Shown: piece by piece, positions 8,784-16,116 of the stretch
Numbering within the stretch: position 1 is the stretch's first letter
Layout: the number at the start of each line of letters is the position of its first letter
NCBI RefSeq assembly: GCF_000741575.1
Contig: NZ_JGYV01000001.1
Location: forward strand, 682,001-746,000
Direction of reading: 5' to 3'
DNA: 64,000 bases
DNA from: Bifidobacterium cuniculi
GTDB lineage: Bacteria; Actinomycetota; Actinomycetes; Actinomycetales; Bifidobacteriaceae
Made by a program: the position numbers and the translations under genes
Notes under the pieces: generated by a model
The model's input: only the letters and a program-made list of their open reading frames with translations
The model's database searches: none
What the model was told of the DNA's origin: nothing

Positions 8784-10022
8784 TCAGGCGACGCGGTGCG
8801 CGCTGTCGCTGGCCGTCGCGCTCAGAGCGCGCGGTGCCGCGAAGCCTCGGCGGGCGAACTCGTCGGCGATGGCCTGTGCGATGCGGCGCGACTCGCCGGC
8901 GGCCACGAGCGCGATGATGGAACCGCCGAAGCCGCCGCCGGTCATGCGCGCGCCGAGGGCGCCCTCGCGGCGGGCGACGTCGACTGCCACGTCCAGCTCG
9001 GGCACCGTCACTTCGTAGTCGTCGCGCAGCGAGTCGTGCGAGGCGTCGAACAGCGCGCCCGCCTGCGCCATGTCACCGCGGGCGAAGGCGTCGATGAAGG
9101 CGTCGACGCGGCCGATCTCGGTGACCACGTGGCGCACGCGGCGGCGCATGGTGTCGTCGTCGAGGCGCGCCAGCGCGTCGGCGAGCGCCTGCGCCGGGTC
9201 GTCGCTGGCGGCGACGGCGTCGGCCAGGATGCGCAGGTTGTCGATGCCGAGCCGTGCGGCGGCCGTTTCGCAGGAGGCGCGGCGGGCGGCGTACTGGCCG
9301 TCGTTGAGCTGGTGGGGGGCGCGCGTGTCGAGGACGAGCAGCTCCAGACCGTGCGCTTCAAGGTCAAAGGGCACCTGGGTGACGCTTTCCGCGGCGGACA
9401 GGCCGGGCGTGCAGTCGAGGCGGATGGCGTGGCCTGCGGTGCAGCGCATGGAGGCGTTCTGGTCGAGGCCGCCGGTGGAGGCACCGGCCATGTCGTTCTC
9501 CGCGGCGATGGCGGCGTCGATGAGCGTGAGCCGTCCCTGGTCGCTGCCGCCGAAGCCGAGGCCGTTGACGTCGTCGAGGGCGAGCGCGGTGGAGCAGGTC
9601 ATGGCGGCCGACGAGCTCAGGCCGGAGCCGAGCGGCACGCAGGAGACGAAGGCGGCGTCGAAGCCGGTCACCTGCCCGAAGCCGGCTTCGCGCAGTGCCC
9701 AGGCGACGCCGACGGGGTAGGCGGCCCAGCCGTCCACTCCCCCGGCCTCCAGTCCGGCCAGGTCGGCGTGGGCCGACTGGTCGGGTGCGACGTCGGAGAC
9801 GACGGTGACGGCGCTGCCGCCGTGCGGCTTGAGGGCGATGTAGGTGCGGTGCGGCAGCGCGATGGGCAGGCACAGGCCGCCGTTGTAGTCGGTGTGTTCG
9901 CCGATGAGGTTGACGCGGCCGGGAGCCGCCCATACGCCTGCGGCGTCGTCGCCGAGTAACGCGCGTGCGCGTGCCGCCCCCTCGGCGTCGTCAAGTGGTT
10001 CGATGAAGTCGATGTTGGTCAT
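8784..10022 (-). CDS. galK: Galactokinase
   Basis: 412 residues. Phosphorylates alpha-D-galactose to galactose-1-phosphate with ATP in the Leloir pathway. GHMP kinase motifs are in order: substrate motif GRVNLIGEHTDYNGG (near residue 45), ATP-binding PLGSGLSSSAA (near 145), and the C-terminal GARMTGGGFGGSII. ATG 10022 follows a GGGAAAG Shine-Dalgarno. It is the last gene of deoR-galT-galK; a perfect 38-bp inverted repeat separates it from galT and may lower or time its expression relative to galT (inference). Confidence 0.96.
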   Translation of the reverse strand: MTNIDFIEPLDDAEGAARARALLGDDAAGVWAAPGRVNLIGEHTDYNGGLCLPIALPHRTYIALKPHGGSAVTVVSDVAPDQSAHADLAGLEAGGVDGWAAYPVGVAWALREAGFGQVTGFDAAFVSCVPLGSGLSSSAAMTCSTALALDDVNGLGFGGSDQGRLTLIDAAIAAENDMAGASTGGLDQNASMRCTAGHAIRLDCTPGLSAAESVTQVPFDLEAHGLELLVLDTRAPHQLNDGQYAARRASCETAAARLGIDNLRILADAVAASDDPAQALADALARLDDDTMRRRVRHVVTEIGRVDAFIDAFARGDMAQAGALFDASHDSLRDDYEVTVPELDVAVDVARREGALGARMTGGGFGGSIIALVAAGESRRIAQAIADEFARRGFAAPRALSATASDSAHRVA

Positions 10023-10040
10023 GTCGGTTCTTTCCCTTCC

Positions 10041-10128
10041 GAGAAATCTCTCGTTTTTCGTGACTTTTCTAGGGTGGGCCGCCTGAGCGCCCCACCCTAG
10101 AAAAGTCACGAAAAACGAGAGATTTCTC
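10041..10128. repeat. Perfect 38-bp inverted repeat inside the gal operon, B-type
   Basis: Arms 10041-10078 and 10091-10128 match perfectly over 38 bp with a 12-nt loop. Each arm is one copy of module B followed by AGGGTGGG. The element begins 3 bp after the galT stop codon and ends 18 bp before the galK start, so the co-transcribed mRNA would carry a very stable hairpin between the two genes. Confidence 0.95.
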
Positions 10129-10131
10129 TGG

Positions 10132-11376
10132 TTACAGGCGCACGGGGCCCAGTTCCTTGAAACGCTGCGCGATGAGTTCGGGGGTGGTGTCGGAGACCCA
10201 GGCGGCCATGCCGGACTCCGAGCCTGCCAGGTACTTCACCTTGTTCGCGGCGCGGCGGAAGGAGAAGAACTGCAGGTTGAGGCGGTAGTGGTCGCGGCGC
10301 GAGTCGCGCACGGGGGCCTGGTGCCAGGCGGCGATGTAGGGCAGGTCCATGCCCTTGCCGTCGCCGCGGTCGAAGAACGTGTTGCCACGCTTGAGCAGCG
10401 TGGAGTACATCTGTGCGAGGTCCCAGCGCTCGGCGTCGTCGAGTTCGTCGAGGGTGAGCACGTCGCGCTTGGGGGCCACGTGCACCTCGAGGGGCCAGCG
10501 GGCGGCGGCGGGCACGTAGCCGACCCAGCTGCCGTTCTCCATGACCACGCGCTCCTCGGCGGCGACTTCGGCGTCCATGATGTCGCGCAGCAGGTTGCCG
10601 CCGGTCTCCTGGAAGTAGGCTTCGGTGTGGCGCAGCTCGGTCTCCAGGCGCGGGGCGATGTACGGGTAGGCGTACACCTGGCCGTGCGGGTGGGCCAGGG
10701 AGACGCCGATCTCCTGGCCGTGGTTCTCGAAGGGATAGACCTGTTCGATGCCGTCGATGGCGGACAGTTCGGCGGTGCGGAAGGCCCAGGCCTCCACCAC
10801 GGTGCGCAGGCGCTCCACGGGCAGGTCGGCGGGCAGGCCGTGCTCGTCGGGGTCGAAGCAGATGACCTCGCAGCGGCCGGCCGCCGGCTTCTCGAGCCAC
10901 AGCGGATTGCCGTCCACATGCGCGACGGCGTCACGGTCACGCCCCGGCACCTGCACCATGCTCGGGAAGCGGTTCTCGAAGACCACCACGTCGTAGTCGA
11001 CGTCCGGCACCTCGCCGTCCTGGTAGGGGTCGCCTGGCTTGCGCGCGGCCAGCGGGTTGCCGGTGGCGGTGGCACCGGGGCCGATGTTGATCGGTCGGTT
11101 CATGCGCGCCGTGGCCATGGGCACCCAGTCGCCGGTGAGCGGGTCGCGGCGCATCAGCGGCGCCGCGTATGGTACTTCGTTGCCCTCGGGGTCCAGCTGG
11201 TTCGCGAAGCGGTCGGCCAGCTGCCGCGGGTCCCTCAGCTCGCGCACCTTGCGGCCGGCCACGTAGTCGGGTTCGTCGTCCAGGTAGAAGAACTCACGGC
11301 CGTCCGACAGCGTCGTCGGGGTGATGCGGATATGCTCCCTCGCATACTCGCCCGGCTCGTAGTTGGTGAATTCCAT
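10132..11376 (-). CDS. galT: Galactose-1-phosphate uridylyltransferase
   Basis: 414 residues. Exchanges UMP between UDP-glucose and galactose-1-phosphate. The active-site HPHGQ (SLAHPHGQVYAYPYI) with the UMP-accepting His, the N-terminal RRDPLTGDWV, the FENRFPSM motif and the C-terminal HYRLNLQFFSFRR identify it. ATG 11376 lies 7 bp after the deoR stop, so the two are almost certainly co-transcribed and may be translationally coupled; the Shine-Dalgarno sequence is weak. galK follows after the inverted repeat at 10041-10128. Confidence 0.96.
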   Translation of the reverse strand: MEFTNYEPGEYAREHIRITPTTLSDGREFFYLDDEPDYVAGRKVRELRDPRQLADRFANQLDPEGNEVPYAAPLMRRDPLTGDWVPMATARMNRPINIGPGATATGNPLAARKPGDPYQDGEVPDVDYDVVVFENRFPSMVQVPGRDRDAVAHVDGNPLWLEKPAAGRCEVICFDPDEHGLPADLPVERLRTVVEAWAFRTAELSAIDGIEQVYPFENHGQEIGVSLAHPHGQVYAYPYIAPRLETELRHTEAYFQETGGNLLRDIMDAEVAAEERVVMENGSWVGYVPAAARWPLEVHVAPKRDVLTLDELDDAERWDLAQMYSTLLKRGNTFFDRGDGKGMDLPYIAAWHQAPVRDSRRDHYRLNLQFFSFRRAANKVKYLAGSESGMAAWVSDTTPELIAQRFKELGPVRL

Positions 11377-11383
11377 GGTGAGG

Positions 11384-12190
11384 TCATTCCTCGCTTTCTT
11401 CTTCGGGTTCGGGGCTGTGTGCCAGGACCAGGTCCTTGACCAGGTCACGCGTCTTGGTGACCGAGTCGGAATCCAGCCCGTCGTCGGTGATCACCGTGTC
11501 CACCTGGTCGAAGCGCGCGAACAGCGACAGCGACGTGCTGCTCCACTTCGTGTGGTCGGTGAGGATGATGGTGCGGTCGGCGATGTCCATCATCGCCATG
11601 TCCGTGGCCGCCTCGAGCGAGTTGGGCATGAGGAAGCCGCGCGGGATGGACACGGAGTGGGTGCCCAGGAACACGGTGTTGACGCGCAGGGAGGCGATGA
11701 CCTTGTCCGCGATGGGACCGACCAGCGAGTTGGAGCGGGTGATCACTCCGCCGGTGACGATCACTTCGACGTCCTTGGACTCCAGCGCCTGCACGAGTTC
11801 GGCGACGGGGATGGAGTTGGTCAGGATGGTGATGCCGTTGGCCTGCTGCGACTCGAGCAGGTGCTGTGCGAACACGTAGGCGGTGGTGCCGCCGCCGATG
11901 GCGATGACGTCGCCCGGGGAGACCAGGCCGATGGCTTCGCGGGCGATGGCGTCCTTGAGGCCGATGTCGAGCTGTGACTTGACGGAGAAGAGCGGCTCGC
12001 TGAGCAGCGTGCTCGTGGAGACCGCCCCGCCGTGCACGCGGCGCAACAGCCCCTTGTCGGCGAGTTCGGAGATGTCGCGCCGGATGGTCATGGCGGAGAC
12101 GCCCAGCTCCTTGGACAGTGCGGTGATGCGCACCGCTCCGCGGGTGCGCAACCTGCTCAGGATGAGATGTTGACGCTGTGACGAAATCAT
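11384..12190 (-). CDS. DeoR-family transcriptional regulator of the gal operon
   Basis: 268 residues. The N-terminal DeoR helix-turn-helix (RITALSKELGVSAMTIRRDI, about residues 20-40, ending GLLRRVHGG) is followed by a sugar-phosphate-sensing domain with IGGGTTAYVFAQHL and VTGGVITRSNSLVG. Members usually repress sugar catabolism until a phosphorylated intermediate binds. As first gene of deoR-galT-galK it likely controls galactose use and itself. ATG 12190 is preceded 6 nt upstream by GAATAT inside the palindrome at 12191-12206; an upstream in-frame ATG at 12208 is the alternative. The C-terminus is acidic (EPEEESEE). Confidence 0.88.
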   Translation of the reverse strand: MISSQRQHLILSRLRTRGAVRITALSKELGVSAMTIRRDISELADKGLLRRVHGGAVSTSTLLSEPLFSVKSQLDIGLKDAIAREAIGLVSPGDVIAIGGGTTAYVFAQHLLESQQANGITILTNSIPVAELVQALESKDVEVIVTGGVITRSNSLVGPIADKVIASLRVNTVFLGTHSVSIPRGFLMPNSLEAATDMAMMDIADRTIILTDHTKWSSTSLSLFARFDQVDTVITDDGLDSDSVTKTRDLVKDLVLAHSPEPEEESEE

Positions 12191-12206
12191 GTGAACATAT
12201 TCGCAC
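12191..12206. promoter_or_regulatory. Palindromic candidate operator at the deoR start
   Basis: GTGAACATATTCGCAC is an imperfect palindrome directly abutting the deoR start codon and containing the presumed -10 sequence GAATAT on the minus strand. A repressor bound here would block transcription of the whole gal operon, which fits autoregulation. Not verified. Confidence 0.4.
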
Positions 12207-12413
12207 ATTTTCTAGCACAACGCAACTCAGCGTGTTCGATTGTGTGAAGATGCGGGAAGGCGCGTGGGTGTGGGGTTGGCTGCGATTCCAGGCGCATGCG
12301 GACACGTATCGGGATGCAGGACTCGATGCGTGCGCCCTCAGAAGGCCCCATGCGTGCTTGCACATGCGATGCGAACAGGCTTTCGCATCCTGCCGCTCGC
12401 CCGCAACCGCGCC

Positions 12414-13364
12414 TCACCTCGGCACGTCGCGCGCGTCCTCGGCGAAGTCCTCGTCGGGCAGGTCACGCACCTGGCGCTCCGCGCACTCGCGGTCGCGTGC
12501 GCGCTCGCGCGGGTCGCGCAGCCGCTTCGTCATGCGGGCCACGCCCCACTGCGTCACCTTGCGCATCGCCTCCTGCACGATTGAGCCATCCATCTTCGAA
12601 CTGCCCAGCGCACGTTCCGGGAAGACAATCGGCACCTCCACCACCGTGCCGCCGGCGGCCACCACGCGGCGGGTCATGTCGATCTGGAACACGTAGCCGT
12701 TGTCGTCGATGCTGCCCAGGTCGAGGCGGCGCAGAATCGGCGCACGGTAGGCGCGGAAACCGGAGGTCATGTCGCGCACCTTGAGGCCCAGCATGAGGCG
12801 CGCGTAGGAGGAGCCGGCGCGCGAGATCGCGTCGCGGTACCACGGCCAGTCGCGCGTCGTGCCGCCGGGCACGCGCCGCGAGCCGAGCACCAGATCGACG
12901 TCGCCGTCCTCGCGGATGCGCGCCAGGATGCGCCGCAGGTCCTCGGGCCGGTGCGAGCCGTCCATGTCCATCTCGCAGATGATGTCATAGCCGCGCTCCA
13001 GCGCCCAGGCGAAACCCTCGAGATACGCGGAACCCAGCCCCTGCTTGCCGGCGCGGTGGAGCACGAAGAGCCGCGAGCCGGCCGTCACGCGGTTGACGCG
13101 GTTCGCCACGGCCAGGTCGGCGGTGCTGATCCCCGCATTGCCCTGCAGGCTGTGCTCGGTGATCGCGTTGTGCGTGCCGGCCACCGCGGACTTGCGCGTG
13201 GCCCGGGAGATGACGTCGGCGAGCCGGCCGGTGCCGTCGGGCGAGTTGTCGTCCACGATGAGCACGTCGACGTCCGGATTGCGCTCGAACAGCGCCGTCA
13301 GCGTCGGCTCCAGGTTGTCGAGCTCGTTGTAGGTCGGCATGACCACGCACACCCGTTCCGCCAT
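12414..13364 (-). CDS. GT2 polyprenol-phosphate mannosyltransferase (DPM1-like)
   Basis: 316 residues. GT-A fold glycosyltransferase: CVVMPTYNELDNL at the N-terminus, VLIVDDNSPDGTG with nucleotide-contacting Asp residues, the DXD-like motif EMDMDGSHRP, and SGFRAYRAPIL typical of dolichol/polyprenol-phosphate mannose synthases. It lacks the C-terminal membrane domain of fused actinobacterial Ppm1. An unusual insertion of about 45 residues (around residues 45-90, AGTHNAITEHSLQGNAGIST) sits between the DDNSPDGTG motif and HRAGKQGLGSAY. It probably makes the lipid-linked mannose donor for cell-envelope glycans or protein O-mannosylation. Strong Shine-Dalgarno GGGAGGTGAT before ATG 13364. A short hairpin at 12368-12389 follows the gene; 12209-12413 holds nothing else I recognise. 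Confidence 0.88.
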   Translation of the reverse strand: MAERVCVVMPTYNELDNLEPTLTALFERNPDVDVLIVDDNSPDGTGRLADVISRATRKSAVAGTHNAITEHSLQGNAGISTADLAVANRVNRVTAGSRLFVLHRAGKQGLGSAYLEGFAWALERGYDIICEMDMDGSHRPEDLRRILARIREDGDVDLVLGSRRVPGGTTRDWPWYRDAISRAGSSYARLMLGLKVRDMTSGFRAYRAPILRRLDLGSIDDNGYVFQIDMTRRVVAAGGTVVEVPIVFPERALGSSKMDGSIVQEAMRKVTQWGVARMTKRLRDPRERARDRECAERQVRDLPDEDFAEDARDVPR

Positions 13365-13490
13365 CCCGATCACCTCCCGAAACGCCTTGTTCCTTGTCGC
13401 GCACGATAATACCGCACCCGGCGCGCACCGCCAAGGCAAACGGGCGCGGAACACGTGCATTTACGCCCATGGCATGGCACAATGGAGTCC

Positions 13491-14642
13491 ATGACGTATG
13501 TTTCCGAGAACAGCCTGCACGACGCAGTGAACAAAGCCACCACCGACCTCTTCTCCTTCGCCTACAAGCACGTGGTCAAGCCGCACTTCGTGTTCAGCAA
13601 GACCCCCGACGTCGCCCACGACGACATGATTCGCTTCTGCCAGGCCACCGGCAAGATCCCGCCGCTCATGTGGCTGCTGCGCACCATGCTCGACTACACC
13701 GACCCCATCCTCGAGACGACCGTGATGGGCGTCGACTTCACCAACCCCTTCGGCCTGTCCGCCGGCCTCGACAAGGCCTGCGACATGCCCGTGCTCATGG
13801 ACAACTCCGGCTTCGGCTTCGAGACGGTCGGCTCGACCACGTCCCGTCCCTGTGCCGGCAACCCGCGCCCCTGGTTCCATCGCCTGCCCGAATACGACTC
13901 GATGATGGTGCACGTGGGCCTGGCCAACCCCGGCTCCGACGAGGTGATCGACCGCGCCGAGGCCGCCTGGAAGCGCGCGAAGAGCATGCAGATGTCCGTG
14001 TCGATCGCCCGCACCAACGACGACCAGGTCGGCGACCTGGCGGAGGGCATCGACGACTACTGCCTGTCCATGCAGCGCGTGGCCGGCCGCAGCGCCATGG
14101 TGGAGGTCAACATCTCCTGCCCGAATACCACCGTCGGCGAACCCTTCAACGAGGACCCGAAGGCCCTCGACCGCCTCTTCACCGCCCTCGACCGGATCGA
14201 GCGCCCGCAGCCGACGCTGGTGAAGATGCCGCTGAACAAGACCTGGGAGGAGTTCCGCGACCTGCTCGACGTGCTCGCCGACCATAACGTGCAGGGCGTG
14301 ACCATCGCGAACCTGCAGAAGGACCGCACCGGCTTGCAGGTGCCCCGCGAGTGGGCCGGCGGACTGTCCGGCGGGCCCTGCACCGTCGAGAGCACCGAAC
14401 TGATCCGCCGCGTCTACCGCGACTACGGCGAGCGTTTCGCAATCGCCGGCGTCGGCGGCGTCTTCACCCCCGAACAGGCCTACGCGAAGATCCGCGCCGG
14501 CTCCTCGCTGGTGATGTTCATCACCGCGCTGATGTACCGCGGCCCGCAGACGATCACTGTCCTCAAGCGGGGCCTGGCCGAGCTGCTGCGCCAGGACGGC
14601 TTCGCCAGCGTAGCCGAGGCCGTCGGCGTGGACGCTGCGTGA
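13491..14642 (+). CDS. pyrD: Dihydroorotate dehydrogenase, class 2-like
   Basis: 383 residues. Oxidises dihydroorotate to orotate in pyrimidine synthesis using FMN. Class 2 features are an N-terminal membrane-associating helical extension (KPHFVFSKTPDVAHDDMIRF), NPFGLSAGLDKA, and GGLSGGP late in the barrel. At the catalytic base position, however, the sequence is NISCPNTT with Cys210 where class 2 enzymes normally have Ser (NISSPNT); Cys is the class 1 residue. The start at 13491 follows CACAAT (13478-13483) by exactly 7 nt, suggesting a leaderless mRNA; an in-frame ATG at 13482 is the alternative. Convergent with the Old Yellow Enzyme gene. Bifidobacteria lack a respiratory chain, so the electron acceptor is an open question. 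Confidence 0.9.
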   Translation: MTYVSENSLHDAVNKATTDLFSFAYKHVVKPHFVFSKTPDVAHDDMIRFCQATGKIPPLMWLLRTMLDYTDPILETTVMGVDFTNPFGLSAGLDKACDMPVLMDNSGFGFETVGSTTSRPCAGNPRPWFHRLPEYDSMMVHVGLANPGSDEVIDRAEAAWKRAKSMQMSVSIARTNDDQVGDLAEGIDDYCLSMQRVAGRSAMVEVNISCPNTTVGEPFNEDPKALDRLFTALDRIERPQPTLVKMPLNKTWEEFRDLLDVLADHNVQGVTIANLQKDRTGLQVPREWAGGLSGGPCTVESTELIRRVYRDYGERFAIAGVGGVFTPEQAYAKIRAGSSLVMFITALMYRGPQTITVLKRGLAELLRQDGFASVAEAVGVDAA

Positions 14643-14649
14643 AGCGGCT

Positions 14650-14693
14650 CCCCATAAGATTTTGTTCAAAAAAACGAACAATTTCTTATGGGG
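14650..14693. terminator. A-type hairpin between convergent pyrD and OYE genes
   Basis: CCCCATAAGA (14650-14659) pairs with TCTTATGGGG (14684-14693); inside are a TT/TT internal loop, the pair TTGTTC/GAACAA, and an A-rich loop. It is a single copy of module A with locus-specific outer stem. Position between two convergent stops fits a bidirectional terminator. Confidence 0.8.
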
Positions 14694-14718
14694 CCATGGA
14701 TGCGAGCCACTCGCGCAT

Positions 14719-15822
14719 CTACTGTTCCCGCGGCCACGCACCGCGTTCGTACTGCGGCGGGTACGGGATCTCGTCCCGGGACAGACCCAGCTTGTGGGCG
14801 GCCTTGAGGGGCCAGTACGGTTCGCGCAGGGCGGCGCGGCCGATCTCGACCACGTCGGCCTGGCCGTGGGTGACGACCTTGTTGGCCTGCCTGGGCTTGG
14901 TGATCAGGCCGACCGCGCTGGTGGGGATGCCGGCCTCGTTGCGGATGCGGTCGGCGAAGGGCACCTGGTAGCCGGGGCGCACGGGCACCGTCACCTTGGG
15001 CACGATGCCGCCGGTGGAGACGTCCACCAGGTCGACGCCGTGCTCCTTGAGCACGCGGGCCAGGTCGATGCTGGCCTCGATGTCCCAGCCTCCCTCGGCC
15101 CAGTCGGTGGCGGAGATGCGCACGAAGAGGGGCATGTCGTCACGGATCACGCCGCGCACCTTGTCGACAGTCTCCACGAGCATGCGCATGCGCCGTTCGG
15201 GCGAACCGCCGTACTCGTCCTCGCGGGTGTTGACCAGCGGGTCCAGGAACTCGCTGAGCAGGTAGCCGTGGGCGGCGTGGATCTCGATCGCCTCGAAGCC
15301 GGCGGTCATGGCGCGCCAGGCGGCGTCGCGGAAACGGTCCTCGATGGCGTGGATCTCCTCCATGGAGAGCATGTGCGGACGGCGCAGGTCGCCGTAGGAA
15401 CGGTCGACGGGCCCCACAGTGTGCCAGCCGCCCTCGTCCAGCGGGATGCTTTCGCCGGGCCGGCCGAAGGCGAAGCAGCCGGTGGACCCCTTGCGGCCCG
15501 CATGGTTGAGCTGGATGGCCGGCACGGCGCCGGCGGCCTTCATGGCGTCCACGATCCAGCGGTAGGAGTCGATCTGCGCGTCCTCCCACAGGCCCAGGTC
15601 GCATGGCGAGATCCGCCCTTCGGGAGTGACGGCGGTGGATTCGACGATGATCAGCCCGAACCCGCCCAGGGCACGCGAGACATAGTGCTGGTAGTGGAAG
15701 TCGGTGGGACGTCCGTCGAGCTTGAAAACGGAGTAGGTGTCCATGGGCGGCAACCACACGCGGTTGCGCGCACTGACGGAACGGAGGGTGACGGGAGTGA
15801 ACAGCTTGTTTTTCTTGGCCAT
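14719..15822 (-). CDS. Old Yellow Enzyme family NADH:flavin oxidoreductase
   Basis: 367 residues, a single FMN-binding TIM barrel. The N-terminus LFTPVTLRSVSARNRVWLPPMDTYS, the His-containing QLNHAGRKGS, HAAHGYLLSEFLDP and the C-terminal FMN-phosphate region VEIGRAALREPYWP match the YqjM/xenobiotic-reductase branch. Such enzymes reduce activated alkenes with NAD(P)H and can pass electrons to oxygen; the natural substrate is unknown. The product would be cytoplasmic. No clear Shine-Dalgarno is seen before ATG 15822. The downstream neighbour pyrD is convergent. Confidence 0.9.
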   Translation of the reverse strand: MAKKNKLFTPVTLRSVSARNRVWLPPMDTYSVFKLDGRPTDFHYQHYVSRALGGFGLIIVESTAVTPEGRISPCDLGLWEDAQIDSYRWIVDAMKAAGAVPAIQLNHAGRKGSTGCFAFGRPGESIPLDEGGWHTVGPVDRSYGDLRRPHMLSMEEIHAIEDRFRDAAWRAMTAGFEAIEIHAAHGYLLSEFLDPLVNTREDEYGGSPERRMRMLVETVDKVRGVIRDDMPLFVRISATDWAEGGWDIEASIDLARVLKEHGVDLVDVSTGGIVPKVTVPVRPGYQVPFADRIRNEAGIPTSAVGLITKPRQANKVVTHGQADVVEIGRAALREPYWPLKAAHKLGLSRDEIPYPPQYERGAWPREQ

Positions 15823-15865
15823 ACCCTGTCAGCGTAGCACAGAAGCACTGAGAGCGCCCTTCCTC

Positions 15866-16115
15866 TGGGAAACCTCTCGTTTTTCCGTGGCTTTTCTCGG
15901 GGATCCGGAAAATTAAAGCGGGCACCCGGACGAGGGCGATTCCCAACTTAAAGCGGGCACCGGGTCGAAGAACTGAAAAGTTCTTCGACCCGGTGCCCGC
16001 TTTAAGTTGGGATCCGCCCTCGTCCGGGTGCCCGCTTTAATTTCGGAAAGCATCCGTACCCGGTGCCCGCTTTAATTCTCCGGATCCCCGGGAACAGCCA
16101 CGGACAACGAGAGAT
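15866..16115. repeat. Complex nested inverted repeat with B and C modules
   Basis: The centre pairs GGGTCGAAGAAC with GTTCTTCGACCC around TGAAAA. Outward, module C (TTAAAGCGGGCACC) occurs at 15913 and 15948 and, inverted, at 15992, 16027 and 16062. CGGGGATCCGG (left) pairs with CCGGATCCCCG (right), and degenerate B modules (CTCTCGTTTTTCCGTGG, and CCACGGACAACGAGAG) form the ends. The right arm carries one extra C unit (about 16041-16075) absent from the left, as if duplicated. It ends 2 bp before the stop of the secreted-protein gene and begins about 44 bp from the OYE start. Confidence 0.9.
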
Positions 16116-16116
16116 T

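Noticed and set aside
15913-16075. Repeated TTAAAGCGGGCACC units as a CRISPR array
   Set aside because: Units are inverted as well as direct, spacing is irregular, spacers are palindromic partners and no cas gene is nearby.
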